Part shown: in pieces, positions 23,111-36,104 of the stretch
How positions within the stretch are numbered: the stretch's first letter is position 1
How the letters are laid out: each line of letters opens with the position of its first letter
Source: Tamarix chinensis
Lineage: Eukaryota; Streptophyta; Magnoliopsida; Caryophyllales; Tamaricaceae
DNA: 64,000 nt
Assembly: GCA_030549775.1 (NCBI GenBank)
Contig: CM060175.1
Location: 105,134,922 to 105,198,921 of the forward strand
Direction of reading: 5' to 3'
Program-made: the position numbers and the translations under genes
Notes under the pieces: model-generated
What the model was told of the DNA's origin: nothing
Seen by the model: the letters and a program-made list of their open reading frames with translations, nothing else
Database searches by the model: none

Positions 23111-23769
23111 CAAAATTTGTGTTTGTTCGAAAATGTGTTTTCAATACCCTTTAAAAGCTTAGTCAATTATAAAAAAATAAAAATAAAAAATACTACCGTT
23201 TCTAAGATACAGTTCTGCAATGCAAATTGGCATAGTTCTTGCACAAGCAATACCCTTGTCAAAAATGCAGCAGCGGGAGTGGCTGCATCAAGACAAGATA
23301 AGGTATAAATTAATTCTAGCTAGTGAACAGTGGGCGTTTTGAATTCTGATCTTACGCTTGCATGTGGAGTCGAGAATTTCTGGTCATATGTGATGTACTT
23401 GACCTCTCATTCTTTGCCTTGTTGATTAGGGAAGGAAGACCAAGGTGATGACCTGATGGCCTAAGCTTTCGGGTAATGTCAAAATAAATGGGCTATGGAT
23501 GCCTATAAGGTACGTCATTAGATCAAAGGTCTATAATTGGCACATAGTTGGTGAATCGTTATTGGGAGGGGGTGTTTGTGTAATGTTTATAGTTTAATTA
23601 AATTCATAAGATTTTAACTTATGTAACTTATAGGAATTATGGTCTAATTTATAATGGATTAGAGTAAATAATTAATAATTTTTATTGGAATTTATTAGAA
23701 TCCATGAATTAGACGGGTTAATAATGAACTACCATAGATATATAAATAAATAAATTTATCACTGCCTAT
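23111..23769. other. No recognisable gene
   Basis: Balanced-composition patch (about 23,200-23,480) without an assignable domain; one ORF tail at 23,051-23,308 ends in '...SRQDKV' followed by stop. Could be host intergenic DNA or an unrecognised exon fragment. Confidence 0.35.
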
Positions 23770-24110
23770 ATCTAGAGGTGGAAATCGAATTCTATGATTT
23801 GTGTTCAAGTCGAGTTGTATTATGTCCGATTATTCCCGGGTCAAGTTGCTTACGGATCATTTTTCTTTACGAGTAGGTTGTGTGTCAAGCTGGATCAGGT
23901 CATTTTAATTTATTTTATAAGTCAGACCAATTTTGATTTCAGGTCATTATAAATTCGGATTGTATTAGAATAATTTATCAAGTTGGCTTAGTGTCAGGTT
24001 ATTTTAGATTAACTTGACAGATTGGGTTAGGTTTAGGTCAAGCTACCTTGTGTTCGGGTAATTTCAAGATTGGACGGAGTCAAGTTGGATTACCGTAGGC
24101 ATAAACGATG
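23770..24110 (+). repeat. GGGTC/GGTCA-rich dispersed repeat, one-ended
   Basis: Starts 'CTAGAGGTGGAAATCGA' and contains many CGGGTCA, AGGTCAT and GGTCAAG words, like a common class of plant MITE-type repeats that begin GAGGTGGCAAA. The opposite terminus and target duplication were not found. Confidence 0.4.
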
Positions 24111-24202
24111 TTGGAGCTGGGTCGGAACGGACAGGGATTGAACAAGGCCGGGATGGGGCTGAGTAGAGTCACTTTAGGGTAATATAGGATCGAGATGGGT
24201 TT

Positions 24203-24425
24203 TTGACGAAAGCTAGGAAACTAGCTTTAACAACATTGACTTATATGATATGGAGAGCTGGAAATGCTACAGCTTTTGATTACAAGGCTTTGAATAATAG
24301 AAGCTTACTTTTACAGGTCCAAAAATATGCATATAGTTTATTATATTTTTCGGACCGTTTCGAATGTCCGACTTCTAAATTTTTGTGGATCATTTTTTCT
24401 TGTAAGTTGTGTTACCTTGCTTTGG
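24203..24425 (+). pseudogene. LINE ORF2 C-terminal remnant
   Basis: A frame reads 'RKLALTTLTYMIWRAGNATA', then 'SLLLQVQKYAYSLLYF'. The pattern R-K-L-A-L-x-x-x-x-Y-x-I-W-R-x-x-N-A is the end of the zinc-binding segment after reverse transcriptase in plant L1-type LINEs. Only about 70 residues remain and no poly(A) or target duplication was resolved. Identification rests on one motif. Confidence 0.5.
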
Positions 24426-24539
24426 AATTGTTGGAGTGCACTTGTAATTGTAAATGCCTTTTTTAGTCCCGGAGATGCCCAATCTATTTGTAATTACCGC
24501 AGGTTAGTAATATATTTATCCACTTACCTAAGGATCGAG

Positions 24540-25213
24540 CAGGGTTAGCCAAAGTCAATCATGTTTGGGGCGTCTAAACAAAAATATCAATCCAGAATTT
24601 GATTAAAATAGGATTGTGATGATAGTGATTTTGGTATAATAAAGATAATATTCATTAATCTAAGATAACCCATGGTAACCTATCGTGGATTAACCTACGT
24701 AAATTTTTACAAAATACTAATCCAAGCCATCTAAACTATGAACGTACTTTCGTGGGTTGAGATATATATAAGATATGGTTAAGCTAACCCTTTAAACATT
24801 CTTAGTTATTGACGATAAAATCAAGGGAACATGAGTATATGACTGAAAGAAAATACCTCACACACACTTTTTCATCTACGATGATGAGTAATCATTTAAT
24901 TTTAGAAGTAATATTACATTACAATTGTACACAAATATAGAGCAAGCAGGTTGCCATGTAAGCATATTTTATTTAAAAAGTTAACAATAAATTTATCTTT
25001 AATTTTAACTACTAAAAAATAAAAAGATATACCATAATATTTTGTTGTATTATAAAAAAAAATCTACGAATAGATATTCTACATTGAGACACTCTCGACC
25101 AAAAAAAATTATGGTTAAACTAATTATAACAATGGTGAACTATAAATATGACATCATAAAAAAGGTAAAATAACTACATGAAAGTGATGAAACATCAACA
25201 TAAAAATAGCTAA

Positions 25214-25251
<38 letters not shown>

Positions 25252-25530
25252 GAAAAATATAAATATAAAAAATGATATAACCTAGCTAGTGAAATATCAA
25301 TTCAACAATGGTGAAATATCAATGCAAAAGTGGTAAAACATGCGCACAACTATGATGATATTTTAATAGAATAATGAAGAAAGATATGTACAATAACGAT
25401 AGAATATATTTACCATTATGCACAATAATGATGGAAGATGATGAGAACGATATTAGGAATTTAGTTGTCAAGTCAATTCATTTTTTTTGTTTTCTTGATG
25501 TAAAATTTGTTGATTTACAATAATATAGGG
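24540..25530 (+). repeat. Tandem duplication, copy 1 (~985 bp)
   Basis: Starts 'GGGTTAGCCAAAGTCAATCA' and includes 'GAACATGAGTATATGACTG', an ATA microsatellite (25,217-25,252) and many AATGGTGAAATAT words. The copy beginning at 25,533 repeats the same order with roughly 10 per cent difference by eye. Confidence 0.85.
24991..25035 (+). repeat. Left arm of long inverted repeat
   Basis: 'TTTATCTTTAATTTTAACTA' and then 'AAAAATAAAAAGATATACCA' are matched in reverse complement at 33,724-33,772, with a similar end near 32,290-32,335. Confidence 0.6.
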
Positions 25531-25532
25531 TT

Positions 25533-26202
25533 GGGTAGCATCGGCCGAAGTCAATCAGGTTTAGGGGGTCTAAACAAAAATAGTTAATCCATAATTTGGT
25601 TAAAATATGATTATGATGATGGTGGTTTTTGTATAATAAAGATAATAATCAATAATCCATAATAACCCTTGGTAATTTGTGGGCTAGCCGATACTAACTT
25701 ATCTTAGTTTGTAACCTATCATGGAATAACCTATATGATTTTTTATAAAATACTAACCTAACTCATCTAAACTATAAAACTACTTTCATAAGTTAAGTTA
25801 TATAAGACATTGTTAAACCAACCCATTAAACATTCCTAGTTATTGATGATAAAATCAAAGGAACATGAGTATATGTCCAAAAGAAAATACCTCAAACACA
25901 CTTTTTCATCTAGGATGATGAGTAATCATTTAATTTTAGAAGTAATATTACAATACAATTGTATAGAAATATAGAGCAAGTAGGTTGCTATGTAAGCATA
26001 TTTTATTTAAATTTTTAAAAATAAAAAGATACAACATAAAAAATTAGAAATTCTATGAATAGAGATTCTACATTGAGACACTTTCAACCAAAAAAAGTTA
26101 CGGTTAAACTAAATACAAAAATGGTGAAATATAAGTATGATGTCATAAAAATGGTAAAATAACAATATGAAATTGATGAAACATCAACACAAAAATAGTT
26201 AA

Positions 26203-26240
<38 letters not shown>

Positions 26241-26285
26241 GTGAAATATAATTATAAAAATGATATAACTTAGCTGGTGAAATAT
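25533..26285 (+). repeat. Tandem duplication, copy 2, first part
   Basis: Second copy, with its own ATA microsatellite (26,202-26,240), interrupted at 26,285 by U4 and continuing at 30,965-31,195. With U4 removed its length (about 984 bp) equals copy 1. Confidence 0.85.
26281..26285 (+). repeat. Left target-site duplication AATAT of U4
   Basis: AATAT here and at 30,965-30,969. The uninterrupted copy at 25,290-25,310 shows the empty-site sequence. Confidence 0.85.
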
Positions 26286-27846
26286 TAAAATACCCCAAAA
26301 CCCTAATTTAAGAAATTATGAAAAATAAGGATTTATTAGAGAAAATAATTAAATGAATTATTTTATTTAAAATAAGAGGAAGTAATTAAGGAAAAATTAA
26401 GCGGAATATAATAAATAATTTAAGAAGGAAAAATTAGGGTATTTTTCTAATTAAAATGGAATTAATGAAAAATCATTCAAAATATCCTAAATTAATCTCA
26501 AAAGGGAATTTATTTATTACTTTATTAAAATATTATTATTTTAAATATTTCAAAATACCAAAATGTTCTAAATACCCTAACCCATCTTTTTTTTTCTTTT
26601 TTTCCCTTTTTTCTTTTTCCTTTCCTTCCCTTGTTTTCCTTTTTTGTTTCCTTCCTCTCCTTTCTCCTTTTCTTTTTTCCTTCCTCCCCCGATTTGGGCC
26701 AGCCTCCCCCACGGCCCAAACCTCCCTCCCTCTCTTCTCTTCCCCCCCCCCCGGCGCATGGCCCAAGCCCACTCTTTTTTTTCATCTCCCTCTCCACCCA
26801 TCGCGACTTGCCCGACTCCTTTCCTTTTTCTTACTTTCTTTTTCCCCTGGTTCGGGCAGTCCACTCCCTTCTTCTTCCCCGACCTTCTTCCCCGCTCCTT
26901 CCCCGTGCAGCCATGCGACCCCTACAACACCGCACGCAGGCCTGCCACCTCCTCTCTCTTCCCCATCGATTCCTCTCCCTGCTCAACACAATCAGCCCTT
27001 CTTTCTCTCCTCACGCGTGCCCCTGTCCCCCCTTCCTTTCTCCTTCCCCAACAAAATAGGACCTGCAACTTTGTAGGCCTGTACCAGCCATGGGTTGCTG
27101 GCCGGTGACCTACCACGCATGCCACTCTCTTCCCCTCTTCCCCCTCTATCATTTTCCCCCTTCAATGGCCAATAAATACCCCTTAACCGCCCCCCCCCCC
27201 ATTTGATCTTTTTTTCCCTGCCTAGAAATCCCCCTTGTTGCACCGCCACCTGTTTAGGCGACCACTCCGCCGCTGCGCCTAAACCACCTCCCAAACTACT
27301 CCTTGCATCACCCTCCACCGAACTACACCACTCACCACCCTCGATTCTTCCTACACGAGTCGCCTTGGCCGTGCAAAGTCGGATATTCAATCAACCTCTT
27401 CTCACTCATCGCCGCCCTTCCCGCCGCCGTCCACCACCATTCCCGCCTCAACCACCACTCTCCCTACCTCCCAAAACTACCAGCAGAACCTCCTCTACCT
27501 TCCCCAATCTTCCTTTTCCCCTGTTACCCTCTCCTTCTCCCTTCCTCCTTCTCCACCACCTTCGCCACCACACCCACCGCCGCCTGCGCTGCCCCTTTAG
27601 CTGCACCACCACCCCCATTCCAGCCCTCTCGACCTAGAGCATCCACCACCACCTCAATCACCCTCTCAATCCCCCTCTTATATCCTAAACAACCACCTTT
27701 CCACACCCTCTTCTCCCTCTACGGTTGTTGCCGCCGCCGGTGTCGCCTAGTCACCACCATCCCTAGGTGGTACCCTAACCCCCACAACTCTTGATCCCTA
27801 TTTATGCAAATGTTATCTTTATTATTAGTATTAACATTATTATTAC

Positions 27847-27889
<43 letters not shown>

Positions 27890-28170
27890 ATTATTATTAT
27901 TATTAAATATAACTTCAGAGTAGTAATACTATTATTATAATGCATGGTCAAAACCTTATTTTTATTATTATGATGATTATCATTATTTTTATTATCATTA
28001 TCATCATCATCATCATCATCATCATCATTATTATTATTATTAATGCTAACTTTAGCATATTATCAGTATTATTATTATTAAAAATATTCGAACCCTTATA
28101 TTAGTATTACTATTTCGAGTATTATTATTATTAGTATTATTCTTAACATTACTACTACTACTACTACTAC
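27847..28170. repeat. (GTT)n, (ATT)n, (CAT)n, (TAC)n trinucleotide tracts
   Basis: GTT run at about 27,847-27,889, ATC/CAT run at about 28,001-28,028 and ACT run near 28,151-28,171, all inside U4. Confidence 0.9.
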
Positions 28171-29019
28171 TTTGTCATTATTGTTAATATAACCTAAACC
28201 ACTAATATTACTATCACTACTAGCATTATTATTATGAGTATCATTATTGTCACTACTTTAATATTACTAATATCATTATTATTATTATTGCTAAGATTTG
28301 GGTTGTTATTAGTATTATCACTACTACTACTATTATTAGTAGCAGTAATATTAAAGATATTATCTTTAATAATATAAATATTGCTATTAATACTTTGACA
28401 TGAACCAATATACCTACTAAGATCTATTTTGACTAGCAATAACATGATTAGCTACCTTAAGAATAATAACCCTACTTTTACTTGTAAAACTACTATTAAT
28501 ATTAGTAATCCTAATATTAGACTATGATAAGGGTAAGGTATAATGATGGTAATTTTGGTAATAGGAAAGTTAATCCTTAGTATTTTCCTCTTATATGTGA
28601 ATCCAGTCAAAACCTTAAGGAAGCGTAGGAGCGTGCTCTAAGACCGGTGTCGTATTAGGTAAGGATGTAGCTAAGACCAACTATATGTACATTACCTTGT
28701 ATGCCATATGCTATGTTATATTGTGTACTTTATAATTATTATGACTATTTACTTGTAGCGCAACTTGGAGTTGAGTTATTCTTATGTAACTTCTTTATGG
28801 CATGTGTATAATGATATTCATGTTGTGCTTGTGGTGTTGTATGATGTGATCCTCTAGGAAATGCATGCTAGGATGTTTTAATATTGTGATATAGGGTGAA
28901 AGGATGGGAAAAAGGGAAGTGAGTTGACAAAAGGGATGTGAGATTGACCTAATTATCTCATGATCCATGAGGGGGCAAATGAAAGGAGGATATAAGCAAA
29001 ATGAAAAAGTGGAGTGAAT

Positions 29020-29215
29020 TTTGCATGGGGAATCCTAGGGTTTGCATGGGATGGAAGGAGTTTGCATGTGAATTTCTAGGATTTGTCTGGGATGGAAGAA
29101 GCTTGCATGGGAATGTCTAGGGTTGCATGGGAAAGAAGGAGTTTGCATGGGAATTTCTAGGGTTGCATGAGATGGAAGGAGTTTGCATGGGAATAATCTT
29201 TACATGAGAAAAGTT
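29020..29215 (+). repeat. Minisatellite with TTGCATGGGAAT-type unit
   Basis: Five to six copies of about 32-36 bp: 'TTGCATGGGAATTTCTAGGG' with 'TTGCATGGGATGGAAGGAG'. Equivalent to the CCATACAAAACCCTA minisatellite in U3 read on the other strand and to 1-60 in U1. Confidence 0.8.
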
Positions 29216-29944
29216 ATCTAGGGGTGTAAGTAAGGTAAGGGAAGAGTTGTTGGGGTGATTGGAGTCCTTGGGGGAAAAATAGTATGTAGGTTGGTATAAG
29301 GGTGTATAGGAAACCTAGCGGGGGTTTGGGAGGAAAACCCTACTTTGAGGCAGCCGTGAAAGTCAAAAATAATTGAGGGTGAGTGGAATATAGGAAAAGA
29401 GTGGAAGAATATCATATATAGGGTGAGTGTGGGTGTCATGGGAAATAAAGGATGGTAGGTGAGTAATGGAGAGAGGACATATGGGAAAGAGAGGTGCTAG
29501 GGTTTGGAGTGGTCCACTAAGGTTTCATGGTCTCATGTGTATTTGGGGAGTAAAGTCAAATTATGGGGGTTAAATCTAAGTGAGATGATGTGTTGGGTGA
29601 TAAAGGGACTTTGGTTGGGTGAGACAGAGGAAGGATGGGCCACATAGGTCCACTTAGGGTTTTGGGGAAAACCTTAGGAGGCAGTAGTGAAGTTGGCGTT
29701 AGATGGCATAAGGTGGTGGACTTTGACCCACACAATTAGGAGGTGGGCTTCTAGTGTGAGTAAGTGGAAGAAGGAAAGGATGTCGAGGTGTGTTAGGAGG
29801 TGAAGAAGTCTCAAGGTATGGTACAGGCCCTCTCAGAAGTATAAGAGTGGACGAATTGTTACATATATGTCTAGGGTGAAAGTATATCAAATAAGACACG
29901 AATAAGATAATAACCATTTAAAAAGGAAAATTGTTGAGCCGGGC

Positions 29945-30250
29945 CCGGACCAGTCCACCGGCGAATAATAGTGGCCAAGAGCATTCTGCCCTACATGTTT
30001 CCAGTCCACCGGCTATAATAGTGGGGGATTCTGTGCTCAACAAATCGAACATAATGATGATAAGACATGGGAAAGACACTAAGTAATTATAGTGAAGCAC
30101 CATGAGAGTCAGGGCTAGACCGGTCCACCGGCGAATAATAGTGGCAAGGAGCACTTTGCCCTGGAGACCAATCCACCAACAATAATAGTGGTCAGGAGCG
30201 TTCTATCCTGTAAGTTTTTGGTAAACTGGCTATAATGGTGGGGTTCCCGC
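29945..30250 (+). repeat. Two-hairpin cassette array in U4
   Basis: Four to five degenerate copies of 'CCACCGGCGAATAATAGTGG' plus 'CAAGGAGCACTTTGCCCTGG' or 'TCAGGAGCGTTCTATCCTG'. Confidence 0.75.
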
Positions 30251-30964
30251 ACTTGTATGAATTGATAATAAGCATGGTGTGAGATGAGTATTAATCAAAA
30301 ATTTAAAGAATTGGTTTATCCAGACTATAGCTCGGCCTTTATTATCAGTATTGTTTGTATGTTGTCTATATGATCATGATTGTGTTATATGTCTTTGTAT
30401 GCTTGGCCTTAGATGCATGCTTACCTGACTCAGTACGTAGCATACTGACCACTCGTTTCATGGGTGTTGCTCATTCCCACGAGCAGAGGGCCCTTCTGAA
30501 TTGGTGCAGGTAGGAGATGTCATCTTCGATGCTTATGAGGCATCGGGAAAGGTTAAGAGTTGAGCTTGGAATTGGCCTGGGACCGAGAGTGACTTGGTCG
30601 GATTCTCTTTTACCATTTATTTACCTTTTATTGGTTTAATTCAGTTCTGGTTTATCATACTATACCTTTTGTCCCTTTGGGAACTTTAATTATGTACTCT
30701 TTTGGATTGTAAACTCTTTTTACACGCACCCTGATTTCCGTATTATGAACTTTCCAGTTCTTCTATGAATTCTTGTTTTAAGTTTGACTAATGGTTGACG
30801 ATAACACTTTTTTAGCCTTATGGTTAGTACAAGACTGGCTAGGGGCCGGGCTGGTACTGATCACAGTAGTAATATCCACGAAATTCATAGTTTTATTTTC
30901 TTTACTTTCACTATATCTTTTAATAAAACAAAATTTTTTAGTAGTGAATTTTGGGGGTATTACA

Positions 30965-31195
30965 AATATCAGTTCAACAATGGTGAAATATCAATGCAAA
31001 GGTGGTAAAACATACTTAGAACAATAATGACATTTTAGTAGAATAATGATGAAAAATATGTACAATGATGATGGAATATATTTACAATTATGCACAATAG
31101 TGATGGAAGGTGATGAGAACGATATTAATTAGGAATTTATTTGTCACATCAATTCACTTTTTTGTGTACTTGATGTAAATTTTGATGATTTATGC
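30965..31195 (+). repeat. Tandem duplication, copy 2, remainder
   Basis: Continues the copy broken at 26,285: 'AATATCAGTTCAACAATGG' matches 'AATATCAATTCAACAATGG' at 25,292. Confidence 0.85.
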
Positions 31196-31739
31196 ATTAT
31201 GTGTAAAGTTGCGGAAACAGGGATTGTGCCTAAAATCAATAGGAGTCATCAGAATTGAAATATAGAATCGAATTGTACAATCGTAATATCCTACAAATAC
31301 CAAAAAATATAAACCTTGGATATTTTTATAATACAAAGTCATATAATTTAAGCTAAAAAACATTCTTAAACTCTTATTTGGTCACAAATAAGTTAAGTAA
31401 GTAACAAGTAATACAAATTATCGATTACATGCATATAAAAAATATTATTATATAAATTATGCAAACAACAACGCTAACATCACCAAAAAAGAAAATAAAT
31501 ATGATCTAAATAGAAATTAGTAAGCAAATAACATCACAAACTTAACATATTTATTTTACTCTATATATAGAATTTGGACATTTTGTAAGTATTTTTCTTT
31601 TTTAACAAACAACTTTACTAATATCTCACGCGTGTTTCATTTGTATTAGTTGATGCTCAGTATATAGTATGTACAATATAATAAGGTTAAGGTTTAGAGT
31701 AAGGGAAGAAATATAATAGGAATACGGACAAAAATAAAT

Positions 31740-31930
31740 TTTAGGTAAATAGATATAAAGTATTGTCAGTATGTAGAATCATAAGATTCTACCTAATATT
31801 GTAAGATTCTACATATCTTATGTAGAATTATAAGATTCTACCACGATTTTAATATTTAAGATTTTACCTAGGATCGTGAATTGTTTAGTAATTTTTGGAT
31901 CGTAAAACCATAGAATCATGATATTCAAAT
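31740..31930 (+). repeat. GATTCTACCTA-type inverted repeat, left
   Basis: 'AAGATTTTACCTAGGATCGT' and 'AATTTTTGGATCGTAAAACC' match in inverse orientation the block at 38,580-38,790. The two enclose the foldback DNA and U5. Confidence 0.6.
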
Positions 31931-31949
31931 TGAGAATTTAACAACTACG

Positions 31950-33775
31950 ACATAACAATGGAAAAAGTATAGAAATACTTGCATTAATGAAATATTAATC
32001 TAATAATGGTAAATTTTCAATAGAACAATAGTGAAAGTTTAGTATAGTAGTGATGAAATATTAGTAATATGATGGTGAAATTTAAATACAACAATGATGA
32101 AAGACACATAGAAGAATGGTGAAATAAATGTAAAATAATGGTAAAATAAACCATAATGGTGAAATATATTCGGTACAATGATAGTGATATATATAAATGG
32201 TAAATAATGTATACAATAATTTTTAAGGATAAAACTATAACAATATAGGTCTCTAATTATATAGAAAAATTTAGAATTATCATGGTATAACTTTTTAATG
32301 TCTTTTAATAAGCTTAATTAAGATAAATTAATTATTTAAAAAAACCTACATGGAAAGAAAAAAGATGACGTAAAAACCAATTACACTGTGCTTGTACTAA
32401 TTAAAAATATAAATGGTACTCCACGTTATTTTAAAAAATTTATACACTTTTTAATGAACTAATAAAGATAGTTTTAATATTATACTTATATATTTTATTA
32501 AGAAATAGAGTAGCTAGTGCATAAATAATAAAAGAAAAAAATAAGTATAAAAATGAAAGTTAGTTATTGACTTTTATACAATTATTTTTTAAAATAAAAA
32601 AATAACCAATAAGTATATTATGTAGCTTATGACATAATGTAATGATAGCTTTTTTCTTTCTTTCTTTTATAATAGTTTTTCTTTAGTTTGAGTTATTAAA
32701 AAATTTATAATGTTTCTGAGATTTTTCTCTACAAATAAAAATATTATTATGTAAAACTACTATTGATATATCTATCAATAGATACTTAGTCATATCTTAC
32801 CAATGTTAGTTGTGATGTTTCACTATAGTTGCCTTTATGGTTCATATTTTTTTTAATGTTTTACCATAGTTGATATTATATTTCACCCTTATATTATTAT
32901 TACTACTTTTTTTTTACCATTATTATTACTATTTCATCATCTATCAATCGATGATTATATTTCACTAATGTTAGTTGTGATATTTCGCTATAGTTCTTCT
33001 CATGTTTCGTTATAATTGTTATTATATTTCACCAATACTAGTTGTAAAGTTCTTTTAAAAAACTAGCTTGTGTTTCACTATAATTGTCTTTATATTTTAT
33101 TATAATTATCTTCATATTTTATTATAGTTGTTATATTTTACCAATATTAGTTGTGATTTTTTTACGAGAAAACTATGTTTTACCATAGTTGTATTCACCA
33201 TTATATTAATATTATAATTAAAGTCCCAACTTTATTACTAATAATGTTTCAACACTATTACTATGAATGTTTTACCATAATTATTACAAATATTTCATCA
33301 TTATTACTACCGATGTTTTACCGTTATTACTATTAATGTTTCATCATTATGAATACCATTTTTTTGTACCATTATTAATGCCAATAGTTTTTGCCTACAT
33401 CAAAAGTTATTTAGTCATAGTTCACTGATGTTAATTGTGATTTTCCACTATAGTTGTATTTATGTTTTAAGATAATTGTTATTATATGTCACCAATATTA
33501 GTTATGATGTTTCAAGAGAAAATCAATTTGTGATGCTTCATCATAAGTGTTTTTATGTTTTATCATAAGTGTTTGCTAATATTTGGGCAGATATTTTTAC
33601 TATTATTTACTAATATTTGGGCAGATATTTTACTATTGTAATACTTATGTTTCACTATAAAAAAAATATGTGGAAAGTATAAAAATATGGGTATCTATAG
33701 ATACAGAAAAATCTTAGGATTACTTTGGTATAACTATTTTATTTTTCAAATGGTTAAAATTAAAGATAATCCATT
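31950..33775. repeat. Foldback-type DNA: AATGGTGAAATAT array and its inverse
   Basis: 31,950-32,220 carries plus-oriented AATGGTGAAATAT words like those at 25,090-25,420. 32,770-33,660 carries the complement (TTTCACCAATA, TTTTACCATTATTAC), so the two halves can fold together. Terminal blocks near 32,290-32,335 and 33,724-33,772 are inverse copies of 24,991-25,035. This resembles a foldback or MULE-like element with arrays in its arms. No transposase was seen. Confidence 0.5.
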
Positions 33776-36104
33776 TCTAAAAACTTTACACATAATAAAA
33801 AGTTCAACTCATTAACAAATATGTCACCACATCAAGATTTCTCATTTTGTGGTAACCGGACATCCTCACTGTAATCCCCCAAAATTTTAAAAACCTATAA
33901 ATTAATAAATAACTTTTATTCGGGATAAATTAGCTTTTAAATTTATTTAATTTAATTATTTTATTGATTTTTGAGTTTATAAAATTGGATAGGGATATTT
34001 AATAAATTAAAATAAATATTTTATTATTTTATCTTACTCATTTTATTTAAATAAATTTTCAAACCAATATTTTTCCAAAATTAACCTTTTTAAACCCATA
34101 TATTTATTTATATAAAATTATATTATAAATAAATTTATTACCCAAAAATATTACACTCTATTATTTTATAAATTAAATTATTATAATTTCTCCTATTTTT
34201 CCTTGTCCTTTTTTCTCTTTTTCTTTTCTTTCTCCTTTTTATCCTTTTTCCTCCTTTATTTCTTTTTCCTTTTTTTTCTCCCTTCAGGCTGCCAAGCCAG
34301 CCTTTTCCCTCCCCCCTGTGCGCCTGGGCCACAGACTCGTTTCCCCCCTTCTCTCCTTTTCTCCCATCAACCGGCCCAACCTCCCTTCTCTTTTATTTCC
34401 TTCCTTTCCCCCTACCCAGGTCGGCCCAGTTCCTTTTTTTTACCCCGACTGGCATGCTGCTCTCCCCCTTCCTTTCTTTCTTCCTCTACGCTCGACCAAT
34501 GTGCCCCTCCGCCATGCTCAAGCACGCCCGCCCACCGCCTGCAACTGCGATGCTTGACCACTACATGCCTCCCTGCCACTCCCTCTCTCTCCCCCGTCCT
34601 TTTCTTCCCATTTTTGGACCAAACCAGCCCTGCACTCCCTAACCACACATGGCCCTCTTTCCCCTTCTTCCCTTCCCTCTACCTGCCATCCGACACCTCC
34701 CTGCCACCCTACAACCTGCCACCGACCGACCACCTGCCCCCTCTCTTCTCCCTCTCCTTTTTCTTCTCCTCTCTATCCTCTTTCCTGCCCCATTTTTTGA
34801 GCCCCATCCTTCTGTAATTCCTTTCTCTCCATTTTCTTCCCCTTTCATCATCTTTCCCCTATTTTGCACCACCGCCCAACTCCACCAATTCCACCGCTGC
34901 ACCAACCACCTGCGTCACCTCCTGCCACCTTCTACTTTATCCTTGAACCACCACACCACCTCTCGAGCTACCTTGTAGCTCACCTTCTTCCTCCCTTCTC
35001 GGTAGCCACCTTGCACCTCCTTCTTTCGTCGCAGTCCCGCCACCTATACCGCCACCTGAGCCACCAAACCACTCCCTGCAACCTCCTCTACCACCCACAT
35101 ACCTCCTTTAGCCAAAAATGACACCCTCACCTCCTCATTTTTCCCCTCCCTTTTCCTTCCTTATCAACCACCTCCACCTCAATAGCCCCCTTCGCAGCCT
35201 CGTCGTCGCTTCTGCCGCCCTTGGTCGCCAATAATCTATCCCTGACCACCACCTACACCCCCTCTTCAACCCTGCACCCTTCCCTTGCCCTAAATTCTCC
35301 CCCACCTGCCCTATTTCCTAGCCCCAAAACTCCAACCCGAAAATAGCCAATCTTCCTTTTCTTCATGCCACCTTCGAGCCTTTTCTCCCTTGTTTTGCAT
35401 GCAGCTCATGCTGCATGAGCAGCATGAGTTACCGCATTCTAGGTTTATTTTGGTTAATAATTTTAATTTATACTAATATTTAAGTTAAGTATTTCATCAA
35501 TTAAGTTTTCTAAAGTCTTATACTTTTGGTTTTCTTATTTCTAATGCGATAAATATTGATATTATTTTTAGGTGTTGATTTTTCTATTTAAAGCTTGAAT
35601 CTTTAACTGGGATACCGGTAATGTTTAATTTTTGCGAGAATTAAGGTAATCATTAAACCCCACTTAAACGTACGGATAAACGTATGTTAGCACATTAGGG
35701 TTTTTAATATGTTATTATGCTTGATATATGTTGTTTAATATAATATATGTAGTTGCTTATGTTGATTGATAAAAAAGAAAGCACGCTAGTTTATATGTCA
35801 TGTATGGGAAAAATACTTAAGGAAGGAGAATTGTTATTCAAGAATATGTTAAGTACTTATACATGCTATATTATGTTATTTTGACCATTAATGCATGATT
35901 AATATTATTGTGAGCCCTAGGGCATTTTAGTAATATGTCTTGGACAAGAGTGTGGCCTAATATGTGTAGTTGTTAATGAGTATTATCTTGAAATACAATA
36001 GTTGGTGGAATTGGATGATGAGAATAGAGTATTAATATTAATATTTGATGTAGTAGTTATAATTTGATAAAGGTAGTGTAATAAAGGGTAAATGGTAATT
36101 TTTG

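Larger units (their letters stand above)
26286..30964 (+). mobile_element. Giant LTR-like unit U4, complete (4,679 bp)
   Basis: Starts TAAAATACCCCAAAACCC (sister starts TGTAAT) and ends GAATTTTGGGGGTATTACA, flanked by AATAT. The empty site is preserved in tandem copy 1. Layout: AT-rich zone (26,286-26,570); C-rich zone with GGGCC words (26,575-27,790) giving long Pro/Ser ORFs in several frames; ATT/GTT/CAT tracts (27,820-28,440); a conserved 'AAGGAAGCGTAGGAGCGTGC' segment (28,617); minisatellite; hairpin array; a 'CTCATTCCCACGAGCAGAGG' segment (30,472); terminus. There are no internal repeats resembling separate LTRs and no gag-pol. I interpret it as a very long solo LTR, probably Ty3/gypsy; a non-autonomous element is the alternative. 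Confidence 0.85.

Noticed and set aside
26456..27794. Long overlapping ORFs (up to 206 codons), Pro/Ser-rich
   Set aside because: They arise in several frames from the C-rich zone of U4; equivalents in sister units (10,515-11,134; 14,686-15,824; 34,203-35,121; 59,849-60,534) do not conserve frame or sequence, so composition explains them.
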